From positions 2,356,001 to 2,420,000 of the forward strand of contig NZ_CP064654.1 of NCBI RefSeq assembly GCF_015529805.1: 64,000 nucleotides of DNA, in the 5' to 3' direction. Shown here in pieces: positions 10,799 through 19,341 of this stretch. Origin of the DNA: Qipengyuania soli (GTDB lineage Bacteria > Pseudomonadota > Alphaproteobacteria > Sphingomonadales > Sphingomonadaceae). The notes beneath the pieces were generated by a model. It saw only the letters and a program-made list of their open reading frames with translations, had not been told where the DNA came from and made no database searches. Position numbers and translations under genes: made by a program. Each line of letters opens with the position of its first letter. Position 1 is the stretch's first letter.

Positions 10799-12175
10799 CT
10801 ATTCGACCGGTCGGGACTGGTCGAGCAGGTCCTTTTCCTGCCCGCCGCCCGACTGGCGCCGTTCGGCTTCGACCATTTCGCTGATTTCGTCCTTGGGGGC
10901 GGTATCCGCGGCTTGCTGCGCAGGGGCCGACGCAGGCTTCCTGTGTTTTGCCGGAGCTTCCGGCTGCTTCCCCTCGCCCACGTTTTCGAATGGGAGGGGC
11001 CGCGTCCGCTGATCGAAACGCAAACGATAGATCGGTTCCGGCAAGGCAAATCCTGCATCCTCAAGCGCAGATTTGACCGCCGCGATGGCATGGGTCTGCG
11101 ACTTCCACCAATCCGCCTCGCGCTGGTCGATCCAGCCGAGGAAGCGGATCACCACATTCGAATCGCCCACCTCGACGATGCGCCCCTCCGGCGGCGGCTC
11201 GTCGAGCACGAAATCGAGCGCTGCCAGCGTGTCACGACCGAGCTTACGCGCGGCCAACGCATCGTCATCCGCATCGACGCCCAGGTCGAACTGGAACCGC
11301 CTGTGCGGATTGCGCGTGTAGTTGAGGATCACCGCGCGAAAGACCTGTCCGTTGGGAATGCGCAGGTGATTACCGTCGAGCGTCATGAGCACGGTGGCGC
11401 GGCTCGTCAGGCGGATTACGCGCCCTTCGTATTCGTCGATCTTCACCCAGTCGTTGGCCCGGAAGGGCTGGCGCAGGCTCAGCATTAGCGAGGCGACGTA
11501 GTTCTCGATCGTGTCGCGCATCGCAAAACCGAGCGCGATGCCGACGACGCCCGCGCCGCCAAGTACTGCGCCTAGCAGTGCGGTCGCGCCGATCATGTCG
11601 AGCGCGATGACGAGACCCCCGATGAAGAACACGAAACGGATCGCACTGGAGATCAGTTCGGCAAGGAAGCTGTTCGGTGCCAGCCGGTGCCACAAGGTCC
11701 CGAGACCCGCGATGACATAGCCGACCATCGTTACGAGCACCCATACACCCAGCGCCGCGGCGATGAGCGGCAGGATGCGCACGAAGCTTGCCCAGCGATC
11801 CGCAAGGCTGGTGATCCCTGCGCCGTCCGAAGAAATCGAAACGTCGCGCTTGAGCCGGTTCTCGACCGTCACCACGCCCGAAATGCGCCCTGCGATCGCT
11901 TCGGCGCGATCGATGTCCTCGGCCTTGGGCACGGTTCCCGCCAGCGAAACCACGCCCTGGCTTACCGACACCTCTACGTCGGCGAAGGCGGGCAGTTCGG
12001 CGAAGATTCCCGAGATGCGGTCGGTGATGCGCTGGTCGGCGCCGTCATCCTGCGTGGCGGCAATCGTCTGCGGCGTCGCGGTTTCGACCGGTGCCGGATC
12101 TGCTGCTTCTCCGAGCTGAGCTACCGCAGGTGCGGCGAGCGCCAGTGCGAGAAAGGCGAGCAGGCGGAGTATCAC
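10799..12175 (-). CDS. MscS-family mechanosensitive channel with N-terminal BON domain
   Basis: The 458-residue protein has a signal peptide (MILRLLAFLALALAAPAVAQ), then a periplasmic BON domain at about 45-105 (DVEVSVSQGVVSLAGTVPKAEDIDRAEAIAGRI), transmembrane helices near 130-215, and the MscS pore helix and beta-domain (GALLGGAGVVGIALGFAMRDTIENYVASLMLSLRQPF, VEIGDSNVV-type strands). The cytosolic tail ends in a basic, alanine- and proline-rich stretch. MscS channels release solutes on hypo-osmotic shock. The added BON domain may contact lipid or periplasmic material; that is inference. Its ATG overlaps the pmbA stop by four bases. Confidence 0.9.
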   Translation of the reverse strand: MILRLLAFLALALAAPAVAQLGEAADPAPVETATPQTIAATQDDGADQRITDRISGIFAELPAFADVEVSVSQGVVSLAGTVPKAEDIDRAEAIAGRISGVVTVENRLKRDVSISSDGAGITSLADRWASFVRILPLIAAALGVWVLVTMVGYVIAGLGTLWHRLAPNSFLAELISSAIRFVFFIGGLVIALDMIGATALLGAVLGGAGVVGIALGFAMRDTIENYVASLMLSLRQPFRANDWVKIDEYEGRVIRLTSRATVLMTLDGNHLRIPNGQVFRAVILNYTRNPHRRFQFDLGVDADDDALAARKLGRDTLAALDFVLDEPPPEGRIVEVGDSNVVIRFLGWIDQREADWWKSQTHAIAAVKSALEDAGFALPEPIYRLRFDQRTRPLPFENVGEGKQPEAPAKHRKPASAPAQQAADTAPKDEISEMVEAERRQSGGGQEKDLLDQSRPVE

Positions 12176-13518
12176 TGTCCCGCCACCGCCATCCCGTCGA
12201 TACGGAAGGTAGGTACGTCGATCCCGTGACGGAACTCGAGATCGTTCGCGGGGACCAACGCCTTGAACATTTCCGGCAGTGTACCCGCGATGGTGATTTC
12301 GGCGACCGGCCCGGCGATTTCGCCATTGCGGATGCGAAACCCGCTCGCACCACGACTATAGTCGCCGGTGACGAGGTTGACCCCCTGACCGAAAAGGCCG
12401 GTTACGAACAGGCCGTCCTCGATGTCGGCAATCAGCTCCGCGACCGAAACGCTCCCCGGCTCCATCCAGACATTGCTTGATGAAACGCCCGGAGCGCCGC
12501 CACTACCCCGCCCCGCGTGACCGGTCAGGCCAAGCCCAAGCTGGCGGGCCGAAGCCACATTGGTCAGCCATCCGCCGAGCCTGCCGCCATCCACCAGCGT
12601 GCGCGGGCCGCAGGCGACACCCTCGCCGTCGAACACGCGCGAGCGTAGCCCGCGAACGCGCAAAGGGTCCTCGAGAACGCGTACCGAACTGTCGAACAGC
12701 TGCTGGTCCTCGCGACCAATCAGGAAGCTCGCCTTGCGCGCAATCGAGGGCGCACTCATGGACGAGAGGAGGTGGCCGATGACACCATTGCCGACGCGCG
12801 GATCGAAGACGACCGGCATCTTGCCCGAAAGGATCGAACCCGGCCCGACCTTGCGGACAGTACGTTCGCCCGCCTCTGTTCCGATTATCGAGGCTTCGGG
12901 CAGGTCGCCCAGATGGCGAACCGTGCGATAGGAATAGTCGGTCTGCTTGTCAGCACCCTCACCCGCGACCACGCTGGCCGAGAGCGAATGCGAGCCACCC
13001 GCATGCGATCTGCCGAACCCTGTCGAGGTGGCGAGCGCGAAGACGCTGCGCGCCGAACTGGCGCTGCCGCCGTTGGAATTGGTCACCCCTGCCACGGCGC
13101 GCGCAGCGTCTTCTACTGCCAGCGCCGCATCGCGCAGCGCATCGGGAGATGGTTCCACTGGATCGAGCAGGTCGAGATCGGGCATCTCGCCGGTGAACAG
13201 TTGGTCCTGGCCGGCGAGGCCCGCATACTGGTCCTCGGGCGCAAGTCGCGCCATTTCCACCGCCCGTTCCGCCAGCACCGCCAGCCCCTCGGGGGCGAAA
13301 TCGCTGGTATGGATGGACGAGGATCGCGAACCCACGAAGACCCGCAGGCCGATCTCTTCGCTCTCCGATCGCTCGACATCCTCGAGCGCACCGAGCCGCA
13401 CACCGACGCTTTCGGAAGAGCTTGCCCGGCACACTGCATCGGCAGCGTCGGCGCCACGCGCTATCGCGAGGTCGACCAGTTCGCGGCAGCGCGACAGGGC
13501 TTCATCGCCGCCGATCAT
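12172..13518 (-). CDS. pmbA: TldD/PmbA-family metallopeptidase subunit (TldE-like)
   Basis: A 448-residue member of the TldD/PmbA family, which acts as a heterodimeric zinc peptidase (maturation of some peptides, degradation of unfolded CcdA in E. coli). PmbA-like marks are the N-terminal ALSRCRELVDLAIARGADAADA, the GLRVFVGSRSSSIHTSDF strand region, VVFDPRVGNGVIGHLLSSMSAPSIARKASFL, and the C-terminal GASGFRIRNGEIAGPVAEITIAG. The HExxH of the TldD partner is absent, as expected for this subunit. No tldD lies nearby. A four-base overlap couples it to the channel gene downstream. Confidence 0.9.
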   Translation of the reverse strand: MIGGDEALSRCRELVDLAIARGADAADAVCRASSSESVGVRLGALEDVERSESEEIGLRVFVGSRSSSIHTSDFAPEGLAVLAERAVEMARLAPEDQYAGLAGQDQLFTGEMPDLDLLDPVEPSPDALRDAALAVEDAARAVAGVTNSNGGSASSARSVFALATSTGFGRSHAGGSHSLSASVVAGEGADKQTDYSYRTVRHLGDLPEASIIGTEAGERTVRKVGPGSILSGKMPVVFDPRVGNGVIGHLLSSMSAPSIARKASFLIGREDQQLFDSSVRVLEDPLRVRGLRSRVFDGEGVACGPRTLVDGGRLGGWLTNVASARQLGLGLTGHAGRGSGGAPGVSSSNVWMEPGSVSVAELIADIEDGLFVTGLFGQGVNLVTGDYSRGASGFRIRNGEIAGPVAEITIAGTLPEMFKALVPANDLEFRHGIDVPTFRIDGMAVAGQ

Positions 13519-13594
13519 CGCAAATTGTCATGTCTTGGGAGCATCGTCCCGCAAGTAGGGACGGGATTGCGGCGAGGCAACCGCGCGAAAGAAA

Positions 13595-13969
13595 TCAGGA
13601 AAAGACGAGCTTGAAGAAGGCCGTCAGCGCGATCGGCACAATCAGGGCGAGCGCCCACAACATTATGACATCGCGCTTGAATGCGGTTCCCATCTCGGGA
13701 TTGCGTGCCTGCTCGTTGCTGAGCGAGGTCCAGCGGCGTTCGTATTTGTGGCAGAAGGGAATGATGCCGGCGACGAGTATGACAAGGATAACGTAAGGCG
13801 CGATGTTGTTCATGCCTTCGCGCATGGCGTGGACGGTCGCGAATATCTGGAGGCCGGTATAGACGAGGAGCGCGGTCGCGACGTGGTCGCTCATGCTTTT
13901 GCGGTAGTCGCGCTTGCGCTCCTTCGCATGCACGGATCCCACGGTATTCTCCTCGAGCGCCTTTACCAT
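13595..13969 (-). CDS. small three-helix membrane protein of unknown function
   Basis: I do not recognise this protein. Started at MVKALEENTVG (preceded by AGGGGAAAG), it is 124 residues with a charged N-terminal 30 residues and three hydrophobic segments: VATALLVYTGLQIFATVHAM, APYVILVILVAGIIPFC, and VIMLWALALIVPIALTAFFKLVF. The frame is open 35 codons further upstream, but that part is basic, not hydrophobic, and lacks a ribosome site. It is upstream of pmbA on the same strand with a 76-base gap that contains a CGTCCC/GGGACG hairpin, so co-transcription is uncertain. Confidence 0.7.
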   Translation of the reverse strand: MVKALEENTVGSVHAKERKRDYRKSMSDHVATALLVYTGLQIFATVHAMREGMNNIAPYVILVILVAGIIPFCHKYERRWTSLSNEQARNPEMGTAFKRDVIMLWALALIVPIALTAFFKLVFS

Positions 13970-14151
13970 GCGCTTTCCCCTGTCAGTCTCACCCGAATCA
14001 CATTGTTTCAAATTTGCTTCCCGCTGGCAAGCGCCGCTCGACCTGCGCTGGTGGACCGTCCCGTTGCGGTCCATGCAGGAATCCTGCCAATTCGTCGAAC
14101 AATGGGCCGCGCGGGGTTTTCACCAGCGGCAGACCTGCCTATGTCGCGCGC

Positions 14152-14937
14152 ATGGCAGACATCGATCAAGCCAGTGTAGCCGACCCGGTACACGATGCCG
14201 CACCGCCCATCCCGCAGGGCGGGCTGGAGGTCATTTCGATCGCCAAGAGCTATGACAAGCGCAACGTCCTGACCGACATTTCGCTGACCGTCGGCAAGGG
14301 CGAAGTGCTTGGCCTGCTCGGCCCGAATGGTGCTGGCAAGACGACCTGTTTCTATTCGATCATGGGTCTCGTCAGGCCGGATGCTGGCCGCATCCTGATG
14401 GATGGCCACGATGTGACCAAGCTGCCGATGTACCGCCGCGCGATCCTCGGCCTCGGCTACCTGCCGCAGGAAACGAGCATCTTTCGCGGCATGACGGTCG
14501 AACAGAACATCAACTGCGTGCTCGAAATGGTCGAGCCGGACGACGAGACGCGCGCGGCCGAACTCGAGCGGTTGCTCGAGGAATTCGGGCTCACGCGGCT
14601 GCGCACCAGCCCCGCAATGGCGCTGTCGGGCGGCGAGCGGCGGCGCTGCGAAATCGCCCGCGCTCTGGCAGCCAAGCCCTCGATCATGCTGCTCGACGAA
14701 CCTTTTGCGGGCATCGACCCGCTGTCGATCAGCGACATTCGCGACCTGGTAAAGGACCTGAAGACGCGCGGCATCGGCGTCCTCATCACTGACCACAACG
14801 TGCGCGAGACGCTCGAGATCGTCGACCGCGCCTGCATCATCTATGGCGGGCAGGTGCTGTTCGCCGGGACGCCGCAGGCACTGGTGGCGGACGAGAACGT
14901 CAAGCGGCTCTATCTCGGCGAGAACTTCTCGCTGTGA
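14152..14937 (+). CDS. lptB: LPS export ABC transporter ATPase
   Basis: LptB is the ATPase of the LptB2FG complex that extracts lipopolysaccharide from the inner membrane. The 261-residue protein, started at MADIDQASV, shows Walker A GPNGAGKTT, the ABC signature LSGGERRRCEIARAL, Walker B IMLLDEPFAGIDP, and a switch histidine in LITDHNVRET. The VRETLEIVDRACIIYGGQVLFAGTP end is characteristic of LptB. It is 26 bases upstream of rpoN, the conserved lptB-rpoN pairing in proteobacteria. In this lineage the exported lipid may be a reduced or absent LPS; sphingolipid genes lie at 44.5 kb. Confidence 0.95.
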   Translation: MADIDQASVADPVHDAAPPIPQGGLEVISIAKSYDKRNVLTDISLTVGKGEVLGLLGPNGAGKTTCFYSIMGLVRPDAGRILMDGHDVTKLPMYRRAILGLGYLPQETSIFRGMTVEQNINCVLEMVEPDDETRAAELERLLEEFGLTRLRTSPAMALSGGERRRCEIARALAAKPSIMLLDEPFAGIDPLSISDIRDLVKDLKTRGIGVLITDHNVRETLEIVDRACIIYGGQVLFAGTPQALVADENVKRLYLGENFSL

Positions 14938-14963
14938 CCGACGGGCGCGCCCGGAGATAGGTC

Positions 14964-16421
14964 ATGGCGCTCGGTCCGAGGCTAGACCTCAGGCAAACCC
15001 AATCGCTGGTCATGACGCCGCAGCTGCAGCAGGCGATCAAGCTGCTGGCGCTGTCCAATCTCGAGATCGAGACTTTCGTTGCCGAGGCGCTCGAATCGAA
15101 CCCGCTGCTCGACATCGGCGAAGTACGTCGCGAGGCTGGCGAGGACACGGCACCCGAATCCGGCGAGCATGACAGTGCCCCCGACTTCGATGGCGAGGCT
15201 GCGCTCGATGTCGCCGATCACGCGATCGATCCCGAGGCGGCGCCCGGCGACATGGGCGACTGGAGTCGCGGTGATGGTCCCTCGCTTTCATCGGATGACC
15301 TTCCCGACCTCGAAAACCGGTCGGCAGAAGGCCCGACGCTTGCCGAGCACCTGTCCGACCAGATCGGCGCATCGGCACACGACGCGCGCGAGGCACTGAT
15401 CGCGCATCGCCTCGTCGGCGAGCTGGACGAGGCAGGCTACCTCACCACCGAACTGAGGTTCATCGCCGAGGAACTGGGTGCGCCGCTCGCCGAAGTCGAA
15501 CGCGCCCTCGCGCTCGTCCAGTCGCTCGACCCGACCGGCGTCGGTGCGCGGAACCTGGCCGAGTGCCTCGCACTGCAGGCGAAGGAGGTCGACCGCTACG
15601 ACCCCTGCATGGCGCGTCTCATCGACAACCTCGATCTCGTGGCTTCGGGAGAGATCGCCCGGCTGAAGCGCATGTGCGAAGTCGATGACGAGGATTTCGC
15701 CGACATGCTTGCCGAGCTGCGGACATACGATCCAAAGCCCGGCCTGCGCTTCGGCGGCGGAACCGAAGCCGCAATCGTGCCGGACGTGCTGGTCTCGCCG
15801 ACCGACAATGGCGGGTGGGACATCCGCCTCAATGAAGCGAGCCTGCCCCGCCTGGTGGTCAATCGCGAATACTATGTCGAACTCAAGGCGGGTGCGCGCG
15901 ACAAGGCGTCCATGGTCTGGCTTAACGAGCAGCTGGGTGAGGCCGACTGGCTGATCCGCGCGCTCGACCAGCGGCAGAAGACCATCCTCAAGACCGCTGC
16001 CGAGATCGTCAAGCGCCAGGAGGGCTTCCTCAAGGAAGGCGTCACCGCCATGCGTCCGCTGACCCTGCGCGAGGTCGCCGAGACCATCGAGATGCACGAA
16101 AGCACGGTCAGCCGCGTCACGAGCAACAAGTACCTCGCCTGCCCGCGCGGCACCTTCGAGCTGAAGTACTTCTTCTCGAGCGGGGTTGCCGCAGCCGATG
16201 GCGAGGGCGCGAGTTCGGAAGCGATCAAGGCCCGTATCCGGGCGCTGTGCGATGCCGAAGACCCGAAAAAGGTTCTCTCCGACGAAGCACTCGCAGGACT
16301 GCTGAAGCAGGAAGGCTACGACCTCGCCCGGCGCACCGTTGCCAAGTACCGCGAAGCCATCGGCATCGGCTCCAGCGCGGAACGGCGCCGCGCGAAGAAG
16401 CTTCGCGCGATGGGCGGCTGA
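14964..16421 (+). CDS. rpoN: RNA polymerase sigma-54 factor
   Basis: RpoN directs RNA polymerase to -24/-12 promoters and needs an AAA+ activator to open DNA. The 485-residue protein has region I (LDLRQTQSLVMTPQLQQAIKLLALSNLEI), an acidic region II (about 55-110), the core-binding domain, the HTH (LTLREVAETIEMHESTVSRVTSNKYL) and the RpoN box ARRTVAKYRE near residue 452. All key parts are present. No sigma-54 activator gene is in the window. Confidence 0.97.
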   Translation: MALGPRLDLRQTQSLVMTPQLQQAIKLLALSNLEIETFVAEALESNPLLDIGEVRREAGEDTAPESGEHDSAPDFDGEAALDVADHAIDPEAAPGDMGDWSRGDGPSLSSDDLPDLENRSAEGPTLAEHLSDQIGASAHDAREALIAHRLVGELDEAGYLTTELRFIAEELGAPLAEVERALALVQSLDPTGVGARNLAECLALQAKEVDRYDPCMARLIDNLDLVASGEIARLKRMCEVDDEDFADMLAELRTYDPKPGLRFGGGTEAAIVPDVLVSPTDNGGWDIRLNEASLPRLVVNREYYVELKAGARDKASMVWLNEQLGEADWLIRALDQRQKTILKTAAEIVKRQEGFLKEGVTAMRPLTLREVAETIEMHESTVSRVTSNKYLACPRGTFELKYFFSSGVAAADGEGASSEAIKARIRALCDAEDPKKVLSDEALAGLLKQEGYDLARRTVAKYREAIGIGSSAERRRAKKLRAMGG

Positions 16422-16470
16422 CAAGTCCGCTCAGCCGTGGCAGGTTCACGCCAATCGACGGGAGAGCGCG

Positions 16471-16905
16471 ATGTCCGACCTTGCCGAACGCCGCATCCGG
16501 GTGGTTCGCGACCACATGCACCTCGAAACGGTCTATGACTGGGACGGCGTGATCGCGACCTTTGCCGGGCATCCCCGCTACGAGATGTCGACCGGACAGG
16601 TGTTCGACGGCGAAGCGTCCGTGCGCGGCTATTTCAACGCCTCGCGTTCGGTCTTCCCGGACCAGGGTAACGAGGTCATTGCAATCGCGCACACCGGAAA
16701 TACCGTTCTCGTCGAGTTCTGGCTGACCGGCACGCATCTCGGCGAAATGCGCATTGGCGACCGGGTCATCGAGCCTACAGGGCGAAAACTGCGCATGCGC
16801 ATGGCTGCAAGTTTCGAGTTCGAGGAAGGGAGCGACCGCATCCTCGTCGAACGCCCGTATTACGACCAGGCCGCGGTGGCGCGGAATATCGGAATCGAAC
16901 TGTGA
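16471..16905 (+). CDS. NTF2-like (SnoaL-type) protein
   Basis: This 144-residue protein has the cone-shaped NTF2-like pattern: an N-terminal helix (LAERRIRVVRDHMHLETVYDWDGVIATF), the short GHPRYEMSTGQVFDGEASVRGYFNASRSVFPD segment, and alternating strands with VEFWLTGTH. Such proteins are small-ligand enzymes or binding proteins, and the ligand cannot be inferred. Start chosen at MSDLAERR because GGGAGAG lies just upstream; the longer open frame overlaps the end of rpoN. It is 49 bases behind rpoN and could be co-transcribed. Confidence 0.75.
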   Translation: MSDLAERRIRVVRDHMHLETVYDWDGVIATFAGHPRYEMSTGQVFDGEASVRGYFNASRSVFPDQGNEVIAIAHTGNTVLVEFWLTGTHLGEMRIGDRVIEPTGRKLRMRMAASFEFEEGSDRILVERPYYDQAAVARNIGIEL

Positions 16906-16930
16906 GTCCTCCCTGCAACAGTAAAAAGTC

Positions 16931-17024
16931 TTAACGCGCTTTACCTGACGTTAACCTTTTCCGTTCAGACCTCGTGTGGTTAATAAGCGACAACACCTCT
17001 TATCGAGGGGTTACCGCAAGTTAG
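16931..17024. promoter_or_regulatory. ctrA upstream region with 10-bp-spaced TTA half-sites
   Basis: The 140-base gap before ctrA holds TTAA at 16931, TTAC at 16941, TTAA at 16951, TTAA at 16980, and TTAC/TTAG at 17011/17021. Within each group the half-sites repeat every 10 bp. The CtrA consensus is TTAA-N7-TTAA (11 bp repeat), so these are not canonical full sites. Two GANTC (CcrM methylation) sites, 16892-16896 and 16904-16908, lie just before them. Autoregulation of ctrA and methylation control are known in Caulobacter; here they are inference. Confidence 0.4.
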
Positions 17025-17045
17025 GGGCAACCGGGGGGACCACCC

Positions 17046-17741
17046 ATGCGTGTACTGCTGATCGAAGACGAGCCGACAACCGCGAAAGCGATCGAGCTCA
17101 TGCTCACGACCGAAGGGTTTAATGTCTACTCGACCGACCTGGGCGAGGAAGGCCTCGATCTGGGCAAGCTGTATGACTACGACATCATCCTGCTCGACCT
17201 CAACCTGCCGGACATGCACGGCTACGACGTGCTCAAGAAGCTGCGCGTCGCCAAGGTGCAGACCCCGGTCCTGATCCTCTCGGGCATTGCCGAGATGGAC
17301 AGCAAGATCCGCTCGTTCGGCTTCGGTGCCGACGACTACGTGACCAAGCCCTTCCACCGCGAAGAGCTGGTTGCCCGCATCCACGCCGTGGTGCGCCGCT
17401 CGAAGGGCCACAGCCAGTCGATCATCCGCACCGGCAAGCTGGCCGTGAACCTCGATGCGAAGACCGTCGAAGTCGACGGCGCCCGCGTCCACCTGACCGG
17501 CAAGGAATATGCGATGCTGGAGCTGCTCTCGCTCCGCAAGGGCACCACGCTGACCAAGGAAATGTTCCTCAACCACCTTTACGGCGGCATGGACGAACCC
17601 GAACTCAAGATCATCGACGTCTTCATCTGCAAGCTGCGCAAGAAGCTCAGCCATGCGTGCGGCGGCGACAACTACATCGAGACCGTGTGGGGCCGCGGCT
17701 ACGTGCTGCGCGACGCCGGCGAAGAGGCGGAAGCCGCCTGA
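17046..17741 (+). CDS. ctrA: cell-cycle master response regulator CtrA
   Basis: CtrA is the OmpR-type transcription factor controlling cell cycle, motility and GTA genes in alphaproteobacteria. The 231-residue protein has a receiver domain with phospho-acceptor D51 ([13 protein letters not shown]), acidic pocket IEDE, and KPF at the usual place, followed by a winged-helix domain ([28 protein letters not shown]...[14 protein letters not shown]). The near-identity to the Caulobacter type is evident from [19 protein letters not shown] and [25 protein letters not shown]. DivK, an upstream regulator of CtrA phosphorylation, is at 44047. Confidence 0.97.
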   Translation: MRVLLIEDEPTTAKAIELMLTTEGFNVYSTDLGEEGLDLGKLYDYDIILLDLNLPDMHGYDVLKKLRVAKVQTPVLILSGIAEMDSKIRSFGFGADDYVTKPFHREELVARIHAVVRRSKGHSQSIIRTGKLAVNLDAKTVEVDGARVHLTGKEYAMLELLSLRKGTTLTKEMFLNHLYGGMDEPELKIIDVFICKLRKKLSHACGGDNYIETVWGRGYVLRDAGEEAEAA

Positions 17742-17771
17742 CAGAATAATCCTGGACGGGAATAGCGAGGA

Positions 17772-17809
17772 CGCCCGGGGTGCCATGCACTCCGGGCGTT
17801 TCGCTTTCT
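17772..17809 (+). terminator. intrinsic terminator of ctrA
   Basis: CGCCCGG (17772-17778) pairs with CCGGGCG (17792-17798), with an inner GTGC/GCAC extension and a CAT loop. It is followed by TTTCGCTTTCT. It lies 30 bases after the ctrA stop. Confidence 0.75.
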
Positions 17810-17821
17810 CGCGGGCGCCGA

Positions 17822-18646
17822 TCAGCCGACCCGGTTGAAATAGGTCGTGGGGAGGTCGGGGATCCCTTCGCCCGCCCAGACGATCGTCTCCGTCATCGAC
17901 CGCCCGTCATTGGCGACGGTATAGACCCGCGTCGAGACGCGCTTCCCGGCCTTGCCCAATGTCATGACCAGCGTGTTCGGCGAAGGCTGGCGCAGAGAGA
18001 CCGTGTCGATGAAGCCCATGTTGCCGGAAATCGGAACAGGCACCCCGTCGGCCAACGCGGTCGAGGCTGCTTCCATGACTGAGCCGTCGGGCGCGACGAT
18101 TGCGACGCGGGTGGTCCATGCCTGCTTGGGGGAGACATCGAAACTGATGGTTACCTTCTGGGGACGCTCGGCTTCGGGTATCCGCGCGATATCGAGCGAC
18201 CAGCTGCCTACCAGCGGCGAGGTCTGTGGGGCGGCAGCCTCCGTCGGGGGAGCAGCTTCGGCTCCGGTGGGGGACTGGTTGGCAGCGTAGAGAGCGCCGG
18301 CAACGGCGATGGGTAGCAAGAGAAGCATAAGCGCGGTTCCTTTCGACCAATTGCGGCCCGCCTTGTCGGGCCATGCCGAACTCTTGGTCGTGGTCCCAGC
18401 GTTCGCCAGATCGATATTCTCGTCCCAGATTTTTTGGGCATCGAGGAGCCGGGCAAGCTCGCGGCTGCTGCCCACCCCGGTCTTGCGTCGCGCTTCGCGC
18501 AGCCGCTCGTTGATCGCTGTCTCGGAACGCCCGAGGCTCGCCGCGATCGACTTGGCCGTATGCCCGTTCGCCAGCAGGTGGAGTATTTCCAGCTCGTTGT
18601 CGTTGAGTGCGGCCAGGGAACTCTTCGGGATCAGCGGGCGTGACAT
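17822..18646 (-). CDS. membrane-tethered LuxR-type HTH regulator
   Basis: The 274-residue protein has a LuxR/GerE-type HTH at the N-terminus (residues 14-67, NDNELEILHLLANGHTAKSIAASLGRSETAINERLREARRKTGVGSSRELARLL), a linker, one transmembrane helix (about 103-122), and a C-terminal domain of about 150 residues that would be periplasmic (SWSLDIARIPEAERPQKVTISFDVSP and similar beta-rich stretches). This is a one-component sensor layout with DNA binding inside and sensing outside. Target and ligand are unknown. Convergent with ctrA; divergent from an orphan receiver protein. Confidence 0.8.
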   Translation of the reverse strand: MSRPLIPKSSLAALNDNELEILHLLANGHTAKSIAASLGRSETAINERLREARRKTGVGSSRELARLLDAQKIWDENIDLANAGTTTKSSAWPDKAGRNWSKGTALMLLLLPIAVAGALYAANQSPTGAEAAPPTEAAAPQTSPLVGSWSLDIARIPEAERPQKVTISFDVSPKQAWTTRVAIVAPDGSVMEAASTALADGVPVPISGNMGFIDTVSLRQPSPNTLVMTLGKAGKRVSTRVYTVANDGRSMTETIVWAGEGIPDLPTTYFNRVG

Positions 18647-18851
18647 GAGGCGAGATCATCACAAGCCGGTGAGAGCGTCCAGCACGATTTTTTTGGGACC
18701 GAGCTGGTGCCTCACTTCAGCCACCGCCGAGAAGGACAAGCGCAGGACAGGTTCCATCATAGGTGATTCTCCTGAGGCGCGGCGACGCATCGTCGCTGAT
18801 AGAATCCCTCCCGCAGGAGCACATTCCTGAAGAACGGTTGGGGGATCGTCG

Positions 18852-19277
18852 GTGACAACGGGACCGGGAAGAAAGATTGCTATCGTCGAAAACGATGAAA
18901 TCCTCGCTATGCTGTGGAAGGAAACCTGCCGCGCGGCGGGATATGAGGTTGTGGGCATCGCGACCAGCTTTTCGCAAGCGTGCCGCCTGGTTACCGGTGC
19001 TTCTCCAGATGTGGTGATCGCGGATTTCGCCCTCGACGATGGTCGCGATGGCCTTGAGTTGCTGCATCGCGTCATGAGCGAACAGGCGGACCTCGCAACC
19101 ATCCTCGTGACCGGCTGGGACCTCGCTGTGGTGCAGGACAGGCTCGCCTATGTCGGGCCCGGTGCCGTGCTGGCAAAGCCGGTCATGCCAGGCGAGCTGC
19201 TCGACTGCCTCGCGACGCTTCGCACGGGAGCGGCACAAGAAGAGGTGGACGCTGTCGTCTGGGCACACGCCGCCTGA
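18852..19277 (+). CDS. single-domain response regulator
   Basis: A stand-alone receiver domain of 141 residues starting at a GTG. The acidic pair is in IVENDE, the phospho-acceptor is D58 (DVVIADFALDDGRDG), the Thr/Ser switch is in TILVTGWD, and the lysine is in AVLAKPVMP. No output domain is present, so it acts by protein contact, for example in a phosphorelay. No histidine kinase is adjacent. It is divergent from the tethered LuxR-type regulator with about 200 bases between the genes, so the two may be functionally linked, which is inference. Confidence 0.85.
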   Translation: MTTGPGRKIAIVENDEILAMLWKETCRAAGYEVVGIATSFSQACRLVTGASPDVVIADFALDDGRDGLELLHRVMSEQADLATILVTGWDLAVVQDRLAYVGPGAVLAKPVMPGELLDCLATLRTGAAQEEVDAVVWAHAA

Positions 19278-19341
19278 AGCGCAACGGTCGCTCTACGGAA
19301 CGACTGGACAGCGGACCCCTGCCTCGCCTAGCGGGCGCGCC

